Below, one piece after another: positions 58,002 through 64,000 of a stretch of DNA of 64,000 bases. A program made the translations under genes and the position numbers. Positions within the stretch are counted from its first letter, which is position 1; every line of letters starts with the position of its first letter. The notes below the pieces were generated by a model that worked only from the letters and a program-made list of their open reading frames with translations, had not been told where the DNA came from and did not search any database. The stretch is from Granulicella sp. 5B5 (GTDB taxonomy: Bacteria > Acidobacteriota > Terriglobia > Terriglobales > Acidobacteriaceae), in NCBI RefSeq assembly GCF_014083945.1, contig NZ_CP046444.1, forward strand, positions 2,728,001 through 2,792,000, in the 5' to 3' direction.

Positions 58002-59198
58002 TTACGGCTCCACCCGCAGCAGCACCACGCCATGCACCGGCACACTCGCTTTCACCTCGCCGTCCTTGGCCTTCACCATCTTCCCACTCCAAAGATCAGT
58101 AATCTTCCCGGCGCTCGACATCCCTACATCGCTCAGCTTCACACTCATCTCCGCCGGGCTAGTCCCCCGGTTGAACAACCCCACCGCGACCGCCCCACCA
58201 CTCAGCGGCTTTGACCACACTTCCAGCAAACCGTTCTGACTCACCCGGTCGCCCTGCCTGCCCAGCCTGTCCTGGTCAACCGCAATCACGCCCTTGTTCA
58301 TCAAAATCGACTTCGTCTCATCCGGCATCTTGCTCAAATCATTCCCCGCCAGCAGCGGAGCCGCCAGCAGCGCCCACAGGCTCATATGCGTCCTGTACTC
58401 ATCGGCCGACATATGCCCATTGCCCACCTCCAGCATGTCCGGATCGTTCCAGTGCCCCGGCCCCGCATACTTCGCCAGCCCTGCCTGCCCAAAACCAATC
58501 TTCGACATGCTGTCGTAGTTGTCCTTGATGTCCCCTGTCGTCCGCCACAGGTTCCCGCCTACACTCGCTCCCCACGTCCACACATCGTCCCAGCCATACT
58601 GGCAAAGGCTGAACACAATCGGACGGCCCGTCTTCTCCAGCGCCTCGTGCATCTTCACATAGGCCGCTTTCATCATCTTGTTGGCATAGTCCGGATCGTT
58701 CGGGTGGTCCGCCGCGCCCGCCGACATCAGCTCCCGGTACGAACACAGATCGTACTTCAGATAATCCACACCCCAGCTCGCATACAGGTCGGCATCCTGC
58801 TGCTCATGCCCATAGCTGCCCTCATACCGAGCACAAGTATGTGGTCCCGGCGACGAATAAATCCCGAACTTCAGCCCCTTCGAGTGGATGTAATCCCCCA
58901 GCGCCTTCATGTCCGGAAACTTGTCATTGGCATGCAACACGCCCTGCGCATCCCGCGTGCCCTGCCATGTGTCGTCCACGTTCACATATACATAGCCCGC
59001 ATCGCGCATGCCGCTTGAAACCAGCGCATCCGCGGCGTTCTTCACATCCTGCTCGGTCACCTTACCCGCAAAGTGGTTCCAGCTGTTCCACCCCATCGGC
59101 GGAGTCATCGCCAACCCAGTCGAAGCAGCCCCCTGGGCCAAGCCAACCCCACATCCCAACGCACACACCGCCAACGCCGCTATCCAACGCATCCGCAT
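58002..59198 (-). CDS. GH27 alpha-galactosidase, secreted
   Basis: Exported glycoside hydrolase of 398 aa that removes terminal alpha-galactose from plant galactosides. Signal peptide (WIAALAVCALGCGVGLAQ), then TPPMGWNSWNHF, VDDTWQG, the nucleophile Asp150 in YLKYDLCSY, the acid/base Asp252 in HWNDPDMLEVGN, and the C-terminal beta-sandwich (VWSKPLSGGAVAVGLFNRG). AGGAG lies 6 bases before ATG 59198. A LacI-type operator lies 14 bp upstream, so it is probably induced by its sugar. No transporter or LacI gene is in the window. Confidence 0.93.
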   Translation of the reverse strand: MRMRWIAALAVCALGCGVGLAQGAASTGLAMTPPMGWNSWNHFAGKVTEQDVKNAADALVSSGMRDAGYVYVNVDDTWQGTRDAQGVLHANDKFPDMKALGDYIHSKGLKFGIYSSPGPHTCARYEGSYGHEQQDADLYASWGVDYLKYDLCSYRELMSAGAADHPNDPDYANKMMKAAYVKMHEALEKTGRPIVFSLCQYGWDDVWTWGASVGGNLWRTTGDIKDNYDSMSKIGFGQAGLAKYAGPGHWNDPDMLEVGNGHMSADEYRTHMSLWALLAAPLLAGNDLSKMPDETKSILMNKGVIAVDQDRLGRQGDRVSQNGLLEVWSKPLSGGAVAVGLFNRGTSPAEMSVKLSDVGMSSAGKITDLWSGKMVKAKDGEVKASVPVHGVVLLRVEP

Positions 59199-59211
59199 CT
59201 TTCGCTCCTAA

Positions 59212-59223
59212 GTAACCGCTTAC
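59212..59223. promoter_or_regulatory. LacI-family operator upstream of alpha-galactosidase
   Basis: GTAACCGCTTAC, a near-symmetric GTAA-N4-TTAC site with a central CG, matches the consensus of LacI/GalR-family operators. It is 14 bp before the GH27 start codon, where a bound repressor would block transcription. Confidence 0.6.
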
Positions 59224-59356
59224 ATTTTCCAGAGCAGCCAGCATATCACCTGTCGTCATTCGGAGCGAAGCCAAAGAACCCCGGCGCTCCCAAAGCCGCC
59301 CCAAACCGATCATCCCTTTTCGACCCACGCCCGATCCCGGCTGCCTCCCCCCACCC

Positions 59357-59490
59357 AGAATGTGTCATCTCGACCGAAGCATCGCAGTCTCATCGCGATG
59401 CGCAGCGGAGAGACCTGCGTCTTGCTCGCACCACCCACAAACCCCGTCATCTCGACCGACCAGCGGGAGCGGAGAGACCCCTGTATTTGC
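59357..59490 (+). repeat. Two R1 repeats, one full and one short
   Basis: Full copy at 59357-59424 (GAATGTGTCATCTCGACCGA ... GGAGAGACCTGCGTCTTG). Short copy at 59445-59490 (CCGTCATCTCGACCGACCAG ... GGAGAGACCCCTG), with the stem region replaced. Confidence 0.9.
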
Positions 59491-59526
59491 TTGCATCACC
59501 AAAACCGCCAACTCCCCGCGCTTTTC

Positions 59527-59547
59527 TCTACTGTCTACTGTCTGCTC
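59527..59547 (+). repeat. Heptamer array TCTACTG overlapping the moaC stop
   Basis: TCTACTG, TCTACTG, TCTGCTC. The stop codon of moaC and its last residues (RRADSRQ) fall in the array. Confidence 0.8.
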
Positions 59548-60007
59548 TCCGATACTCCCCACTCTTCCCCCCGGTCTTACTCAGCAGCACCACCTCGCGA
59601 ATCCGTATCCCTTTATCCAGCGCCTTGGTCATGTCGTACACCGTCAGCGCCGCGACAGCCGCCGCCGTCATCGCCTCCATCTCCACCCCGGTCCCAGCCA
59701 CCGTCGCAGCAGTCGCCGTAATCTCGACACCCCCAGCCACCACCGTCGCCTGCACATCCACAAAGCTCAACGCCAGCGGATGACACATCGGGATCAGCTC
59801 ACTGGTCCGCTTCGCCGCCTGAATTCCCGCAAACCGCGCCACCTCCAGCGGATTCCCCTTAGGATTCTGCGGCAACGCCGCCAGCACAGCCTCATTCAGC
59901 TCAACAAACGCCCCAGCCACAGCTTCCCGCCGAGTAGCCACCTTCGCGCCCACATCCACCATGTGCGCCTGCCCGCTCTCATCAAAATGAGAAAGTTTCC
60001 CGCTCAT
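59528..60007 (-). CDS. moaC: MoaC, cyclic pyranopterin monophosphate synthase
   Basis: Second enzyme of molybdenum cofactor synthesis (with MoaA it makes cPMP from GTP). 159 aa: LSHFDESGQAHMVDVGAK, PMCHPLALSFVDV, and the catalytic DMTKALDKGIRI are all in place. ATG 60007 overlaps the upstream membrane-protein stop by 4 bp (ATGA). The C-terminus ends inside a heptamer repeat, so the last few residues may be repeat-derived. Confidence 0.95.
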   Translation of the reverse strand: MSGKLSHFDESGQAHMVDVGAKVATRREAVAGAFVELNEAVLAALPQNPKGNPLEVARFAGIQAAKRTSELIPMCHPLALSFVDVQATVVAGGVEITATAATVAGTGVEMEAMTAAAVAALTVYDMTKALDKGIRIREVVLLSKTGGKSGEYRRADSRQ

Positions 60008-60243
60008 GCCTCCACCCCACGCGCTCGTTGATAAAGAACGATACCCGTCATGATGAACAGCACTGGAAGAAGAATCAGCAGAATAAGCAGCCCCGGAGCG
60101 GTCCACTGAACGCCAACAATAAACATATGGTGCAGCAGGATGCTGAGGGAAAAGATCACAAGAAGCAGACCTACACATAGGCCTGCTCCAAAGCCAATCA
60201 TCAGGCCGCTGCGAAGAAAAAGACTGTCCCGGCGTTTGCTCAC
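60004..60243 (-). CDS. Small two-helix membrane protein
   Basis: A 79-aa protein with two hydrophobic helices (GFGAGLCVGLLLVIFSLSIL; PGLLILLILLPVLFIMTGIV) separated by a short loop and flanked by basic ends (MSKRRDS, YQRARG). It overlaps moaC by 4 bp, so it is translationally coupled to it. No family recognised. Confidence 0.7.
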   Translation of the reverse strand: MSKRRDSLFLRSGLMIGFGAGLCVGLLLVIFSLSILLHHMFIVGVQWTAPGLLILLILLPVLFIMTGIVLYQRARGVEA

Positions 60244-60300
60244 GAAATCGATCCTACCGCAGCACTTCCATCGCGTACATCGCGTTTAAACATCGTGCCC

Positions 60301-60424
60301 ATTGCGTTCGTCTTGGCTCTTGCTTTTGCCGTTGCCGTTGCCGTTGTTTTTGCTTTTGCCTTTCTTTCTTTCCATTCCGAGCGCAGCGAGGAACCTGCTT
60401 CTAGCGCGAGCGAAGCGAGCGCGT
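60301..60424 (+). repeat. R6 composite repeat with (GTTGCC)n
   Basis: GCTTTTGCC, tandem GTTGCC units, TTTTGCTTTTGCC, then TTTCTTTCCATTCCGAGCGC and AGCGAGGAACCTGC. It fills the moeA to small-membrane-protein gap. Confidence 0.75.
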
Positions 60425-61903
60425 CTACCGCAGCAGCACCCGTACCACATCTCCCTCCGCAAAGCTCTCCACCCCCACCGGCAGCACGCAATAACAGTTC
60501 CCCCGCGCATTCGCCGCGACATCCCCCGATCCCTGCCACACCACCACCCGCACCGTCACGCCATCCCACGCACCGACTAACTCCGCCGGCAAAAACCGTG
60601 TCACCTTAGCCCCACCCTTCACCTCCTCGCCCAGCCGAGCCTCCACAAACACCGGCGCAACCTCCTTCCGTCCCGCCAGCGCCCGCAGCATCGGAGCCAC
60701 AAACAACGCAAAGCAAACCTGCGTCGACACCGGGTTCCCCGGCAGCCCAAAAAAATAAACCCACGGCCTCTGCGGATCGAACGTCGGCAGCCGCCCAAAC
60801 ACCACCGGCTTGCCCGGCTGGATCTTCGCCCCGGTAAACAGAAACTCCGCGCCCAGCTCCGCCAGCACCTGCTCCACCAGGTCATACTTGCCCATCGACA
60901 CCCCACCCGACAGCACCAGCAGGTCGCTCTGCATCCCGCGCTCCACGCGCTCCTTCAGCTCCGCAAACGAGTCCCGCGCAATCGCCAGCCGCGCCGCCAC
61001 TCCACCCTCACCCCGCACCAGCGCCGCCACCGCATAGCTGTTCGAGTTGTAAATCTCAAACTCTCGCAAACCGCCGGGTGCCCCATCTTCGCTCGACAGC
61101 TTCATCGTCGAGCTAAGGTGGGACGCGGATGACGGCAGCGCCTCCACATCCGTACTCGCCACAATCGGGTACCCCGACCCTTTAGCCTCGGGTCTGATAG
61201 GCTCCCCAGACGAAGAAGTTGTATCACCTCTGGCTGCTAGGTACCCCGACCCTTCAGGGTCGGGTCTCATAGTTTCTCCAGAACAAGAAGGGGCTTTAGC
61301 CCCGGGGGTATGCCTCGCTCCCAGCTCGACTAGCTCATCCCCCGTAGCCACAATCGCCACCTTCGGCCGCGCAAACACGCTCACCTTCGAGCACCCACAA
61401 CTCGCCGCGACAGCAATCTCCGCCGCCCCCATCACGCGCCCCACCGGCAGCAGGGAAGCACCCACCCGCGCCTCCGCCCCCCGCGGCACCACATTCTCAC
61501 CAGCCTTCAAAGACCGCCCCGCCTCCACCCGCAGCACGCTATCGGCCACGGACGTATGCTCCACCATCACCACCGCATCCGCGCCCTCCGGCATCGGAGC
61601 CCCCGTCATAATCTCCACCGCCTCACCCGCCTTCAGAGCCGCCCCACTCCACCGCTCCCCGGCCCGCACCTGCCCAACCACTCGCAGCGGTCTCCCAATA
61701 TCCGCCGCTCTTACCGCAAACCCATCCCGAGTCGACCGATCGAACGGCGGCTGGTCCCGGTCCGCCACCACGGCTTCGGCCAGCACCCGCCCAGCAGCCT
61801 CCAGCAGCTCCACCGTCTCCACCGCCCGCGGAGCCCCCACCCCAGCCGCCTCGCCCAGCACCACCCCCAACGCCTCAGCAAACTCCAGCACCCGCTCCGC
61901 CAT
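60425..61903 (-). CDS. moeA: MoeA, molybdopterin molybdenumtransferase, with a repeat-derived insert
   Basis: Inserts molybdate into adenylated molybdopterin. 492 aa versus the usual 400-410. Domain marks: PFDRSTRDGFAVRAADI, MTGAPMPEGADAVVMVE, VAIVATGDELVE, SNSYAVAALV, LSGGVSMGKYDLV, FFGLPGNPVSTQVCF. The excess length is at residues 201-277, between GDELVELG and EIYNSNSYA, where three R3 hairpins and one R2 repeat are translated in frame (EGSGYLAARGDTTSSSGEPI and neighbours). The insert lies in the MPT-binding domain loop just after the GDELVE motif; catalytic motifs are intact. The other Moco gene of the window, moaC, lies downstream on the same strand. Confidence 0.94.
   Translation of the reverse strand: MAERVLEFAEALGVVLGEAAGVGAPRAVETVELLEAAGRVLAEAVVADRDQPPFDRSTRDGFAVRAADIGRPLRVVGQVRAGERWSGAALKAGEAVEIMTGAPMPEGADAVVMVEHTSVADSVLRVEAGRSLKAGENVVPRGAEARVGASLLPVGRVMGAAEIAVAASCGCSKVSVFARPKVAIVATGDELVELGARHTPGAKAPSCSGETMRPDPEGSGYLAARGDTTSSSGEPIRPEAKGSGYPIVASTDVEALPSSASHLSSTMKLSSEDGAPGGLREFEIYNSNSYAVAALVRGEGGVAARLAIARDSFAELKERVERGMQSDLLVLSGGVSMGKYDLVEQVLAELGAEFLFTGAKIQPGKPVVFGRLPTFDPQRPWVYFFGLPGNPVSTQVCFALFVAPMLRALAGRKEVAPVFVEARLGEEVKGGAKVTRFLPAELVGAWDGVTVRVVVWQGSGDVAANARGNCYCVLPVGVESFAEGDVVRVLLR
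61075..61123 (+). repeat. In-frame R2 repeat in moeA
   Basis: GGGTGCCCCATCTTCGC...GAGCTAAGGTGGGAC. Antisense to moeA; encodes SHLSSTMKLSSEDGAP. Confidence 0.9.
61171..61303 (+). repeat. Three R3 hairpins in moeA
   Basis: An imperfect hairpin at 61172-61193 (CCCCGACCC-TTTA-GCCTCGGGT), a perfect one at 61245-61264 (CCCGACCC-TTCA-GGGTCGGG) and one at 61290-61303 (GGGGC-TTTA-GCCCC). All are translated in frame on the minus strand. Confidence 0.9.
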
Positions 61904-62141
61904 CGCCGTCCACTCCTGTCAAGCCCGCAACGGGCGTAACTCTAACAATTCATGCAGGATATCCCGCAACAAATTACGCTGCCTCGCTTGCTAAACTAAG
62001 GATAGCCCCATTCCAAAACCCCAACCAGCACAGGAAAGCAACCGAGGGATCAGACCTCCACAAGTCCGCCCTCAACCCGCCCGCTTTCAAGACCTTAAAT
62101 CGAAAAGTATCCGGGGGGGAGGCCCCCTCCCTCAGCCCACG
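61904..62141. other. Intergenic region upstream of moeA
   Basis: About 240 bp with GCCCGCAACGGGC near the moeA start and GGGGGGGAGGCCCCCTCCC near 62113-62131. No gene seen. Confidence 0.5.
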
Positions 62142-62173
62142 AAAAAGCCCCGGCTCAACCGAACCGGGGCTTT
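62142..62173 (-). terminator. Rho-independent terminator of the TPR/carboxypeptidase-regulatory gene
   Basis: AAAGCCCCGG and CCGGGGCTTT form a 10-bp stem around a 10-base loop; read on the minus strand it ends TTTTTC, so it terminates the 62195-63376 gene. Confidence 0.9.
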
Positions 62174-62194
62174 CGCTATCTCAAGCTATCGCTT

Positions 62195-63376
62195 CTACTT
62201 CCGGCCTTTCCTGTACTTCGTATCGATCGTCTGGCCCAGGCTCGTCAGCACCTCGCGCACACCCGGCGCCTTCGGATCATCCGGCGCCAGCTCCAGGAAC
62301 TTGTCGTACGCCTCCACGCATCCCGGAGGCGCCGTCAGCTTCTGCGTCTTCTGGTCGAAGGTCGACTTCGCGATCAGGATCTGGCCCTTGATCCAGTACG
62401 GGTCCGGGCTGTTCGGGTCCGCCGCAATCGCCTTGTCCGCCGCCGCCAGAGCGCCATCGCTCTGCTGGCTGTTGAACAGCACCACGGCCTCGTTCTTGTA
62501 GTACATCCCGGCCTTGGTCGGCTCTGCCTTCACCGCATTCTCAAACGCAGCCGCTGCGTCCGACACCTTGCCCGAGCGTGACAGCGCCGTGCCCATCTGG
62601 TTGTACGCCGCGCCAATCTGCTCCGGGACCGGCTTCGCAGACTTGCTGTCCAGGTCGATCCCCTTCTGGTACGCCGTCACCGCATCGCCGTACGCCTTCA
62701 GCACGTCGTCGTCGGACAGCGCCGGCTTGCCTGCCGCCTTGTCCGCCGCCGCCAGGTGGTCACCCTGCGCCAGCAGCGTATCGCCATAGGTCACCCACAG
62801 AATGCTCTGGTCCGGCTTCGCGTCGGTGGCCTGCTTCATCGCGGTCACGTCCGTGCTCACGTCGCCCTTCGTATGCGCCGCCGCCGCCAGGTCCGCACGG
62901 GTCTGCTTCAGCGTCGCATTCAGTTGCGCGATCACCTTGTTTGCGTCCACGGCCGCGGAGTTCTTCTTCTTGAACTCCTCAATCTTCTCGCGCTCTTCCG
63001 GGGTCAGCGCCTTCATGTACTCTTCGCGAGTCATGTCGAAGTCCAGCGTCTTGTCGTCGCCCGCCTTCAGCGTCACCGTCTGGTAGTCGGCCGCAACGCT
63101 GCCCTTGAACACCTGCACCAGGTAGTCGCCCGGCGCAATCCCCGTGCCCTTGTAGTTGCCGTTCGCATCCGTATCGAACGAGTACGGATACTTCCGGTCT
63201 TTGGCAGCGGCCGTCTTGTCTGTGGTGAACTTCACCTGCGCGCCGGCCATCGCAGCCCCGGCGGGGTCGTTCACATGGCCATGTACGCTGGCCGGTGCCG
63301 GCGCTTGCGCCTTCACCGGTGCCGTAAACACGACCGCCAGCATAGCGACCGCAGCAATCATTGTGCGCTTCAACAT
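62195..63376 (-). CDS. Secreted carboxypeptidase-regulatory/TPR protein
   Basis: A 393-aa exported protein: signal peptide (AAVAMLAVVFTAPVKAQ), a carboxypeptidase-regulatory Ig-like domain at about 30-115 (VHGHVNDPAGAAMAGAQVKF ... GDYLVQVFKG), a charged helical linker (LTPEEREKIEEFKKKN), then TPR units (YNQMGTALSRSGKVSDAAAA, YYKNEAVVLFNSQQSDGALA, SPDPYWIKGQILIAKSTFDQ). Such proteins are typical of Acidobacteria. Function unknown; probably envelope assembly or sensing. Confidence 0.83.
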   Translation of the reverse strand: MLKRTMIAAVAMLAVVFTAPVKAQAPAPASVHGHVNDPAGAAMAGAQVKFTTDKTAAAKDRKYPYSFDTDANGNYKGTGIAPGDYLVQVFKGSVAADYQTVTLKAGDDKTLDFDMTREEYMKALTPEEREKIEEFKKKNSAAVDANKVIAQLNATLKQTRADLAAAAHTKGDVSTDVTAMKQATDAKPDQSILWVTYGDTLLAQGDHLAAADKAAGKPALSDDDVLKAYGDAVTAYQKGIDLDSKSAKPVPEQIGAAYNQMGTALSRSGKVSDAAAAFENAVKAEPTKAGMYYKNEAVVLFNSQQSDGALAAADKAIAADPNSPDPYWIKGQILIAKSTFDQKTQKLTAPPGCVEAYDKFLELAPDDPKAPGVREVLTSLGQTIDTKYRKGRK

Positions 63377-63508
63377 CGTCTTTGTCCTTTCGAGGGGGTT
63401 CCTCGCCTCAGCAACGTCAAACTTACATGGATTCCACTGCCTGTTTCAACTCTGTGCCGCGCCGCTGTTGCGAGCTGTTCCGCAATCTGGCGGTCAAGCG
63501 GTCCAATC

Positions 63509-63790
63509 TCACGCTTCCGTCTTGCCCGCGTCTTCCGCGGGCTCTTCATAGTCCTCGGCTGACTGCAACACCTCGCGTGCAGCCGCCTCGTCCTCCGTGC
63601 GCACCTGCAACTCGGCGGCAAAGGCCACCGGAACCATGCTGTTCGCTGTCTCGCCACGCAGATACACCTCAATCCCTGCGGCCTCCAGCGCACTCCGTGC
63701 CACGCTTGCTTCCATCGGTTCAGGAAACGTAGCCACCGTTACAAACTCGCCCTCGTGCTCTTTCATGCTCTGCCCCTCGGTATGGCTCAT
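63509..63790 (-). CDS. DUF2007-like small protein
   Basis: A 93-aa cytoplasmic protein. FVTVATFPEPMEASVARSAL, EAAGIEVYLRGE and ELQVRTEDEAAAREVL match the DUF2007 fold, a proposed signal-transducing domain that resembles GlnB-like ferredoxin folds. ATG 63790 or ATG 63766 (GAGGGG upstream) could be the start. The acidic tail EDYEEPAEDAGKTEA is probably disordered. Confidence 0.75.
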   Translation of the reverse strand: MSHTEGQSMKEHEGEFVTVATFPEPMEASVARSALEAAGIEVYLRGETANSMVPVAFAAELQVRTEDEAAAREVLQSAEDYEEPAEDAGKTEA

Positions 63791-63817
63791 GCTGCCTCGC
63801 TTCCGTCCGTCGTGCCT

Positions 63818-64000
63818 TTACTTGAACTCCACCGACTGCAGGTGGAACGTGATCGTGCCCCAGAACAGCTTCGCTTGCATCTGCACGGGCAGATGGCGCG
63901 CATCGTCTGTGTACCACACCCAGATTGCGCCTCGGTTCTTCACGATGCCCTCATCCGCCGTCGCTTGTACTTTGATGGTCGCAAACGTCCCTGCGGGTGT
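63818..64000 (-). CDS. DUF3108-like protein, C-terminal end only
   Basis: Sixty complete codons before the stop are visible; the start is beyond the right edge. The peptide (NRGAIWVWYTDDARHLPVQM, then KLFWGTITFHLQSVEFK) matches the C-terminal end of DUF3108 proteins, predicted periplasmic beta-barrel-like proteins. Confidence 0.7.
   Translation of the reverse strand, partial: TPAGTFATIKVQATADEGIVKNRGAIWVWYTDDARHLPVQMQAKLFWGTITFHLQSVEFK

Larger units (their letters stand above)
59199..59527. other. Intergenic region between the GH27 gene and moaC
   Basis: 329 bp holding the LacI-type operator, an R6-like fragment (TCATTCGGAGCGAAGCC, about 59255-59271), two R1 copies, and the left part of a heptamer array. 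No gene seen. Confidence 0.65.

Noticed and set aside
1-64000. tRNA or rRNA genes, prophage, integron or conjugative element
   Set aside because: No cloverleaf with a TTCGA-type arm, no rRNA-like sequence, and no integrase, transposase or phage structural gene was recognised on reading both strands.

Overview
The window is a 64-kb piece of a GC-rich chromosome, most likely from an acidobacterium of the Terriglobus/Granulicella/Edaphobacter type. I infer this from two very large Oar-like TonB-dependent receptors with N-terminal carboxypeptidase-regulatory domains, two secreted VWA proteins of the kind typical of Acidobacteria, a DUF5666 protein, many secreted TPR proteins, and dense dispersed palindromic repeats. 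No rRNA, tRNA, phage, transposase or CRISPR array was recognised. The gene content is chromosomal housekeeping and accessory metabolism.

Layout. 1-9.7 kb: class I fumarase (cut by the left edge), an ABC-2 exporter pair, a YpdA-like disulfide reductase, a TPR protein, FtsK, a DoxX-like protein and UppP. 10-13.4 kb: a decarboxylase-like amidohydrolase, then an SDR and an alpha/beta hydrolase divergent from an HxlR regulator with a clear palindromic operator. 13.5-22.1 kb: a minus-strand run (VKOR, coiled-coil membrane protein, hydrolase, threonine dehydratase-like enzyme, TPR protein), an M3 peptidase, and an AroD-AroE fusion with a histone-H1-like basic tail. 22.7-27 kb: PgeF, a UPF0175/DUF3368 toxin-antitoxin pair and a second ABC exporter. 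27-36 kb: an Oar-like receptor, a HemD-GAF-ANTAR fusion regulator, the nickel-pincer cofactor genes larE-larC-larB and a divergent Fur-family gene. 37-45 kb: a small Cys/His protein, a YncE-like propeller, KdsC, and a giant Lhr helicase overlapping a DUF5522 gene. 45-54 kb: a minus-strand cell-envelope block (DUF5666, Oar-like receptor, VWA, TPR, VWA). 54-64 kb: VIT transporter, ergothioneine genes egtB and egtD, GH27 alpha-galactosidase, molybdenum cofactor genes moeA and moaC, and TPR, DUF2007 and DUF3108 genes.

The most striking signal lies in the DNA itself. Several families of short hairpin repeats are scattered between genes and have also entered genes in frame: five insertions in lhr, a block of about 77 residues in moeA, a nested insertion in egtB, His-supplying copies in the metal-binding loop of larC, and one in the leader of a TPR protein. 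One family keeps a constant C-TTYA-G loop while its stem sequence changes with compensation. A second layer is heptamer tandem repeats at gene boundaries, and a third is a roughly 110-bp element present twice. Family names used here: R1 (TCATCTCGACCG type), R2 (GGGTGCCCCATCTTCGC type), R3 (C-TTYA-G hairpins), R4 (110-bp palindromic element), R5 (CTCTGCGTGAA type), R6 (CATTCCGAGC type). I could not search databases, so novelty is not established.
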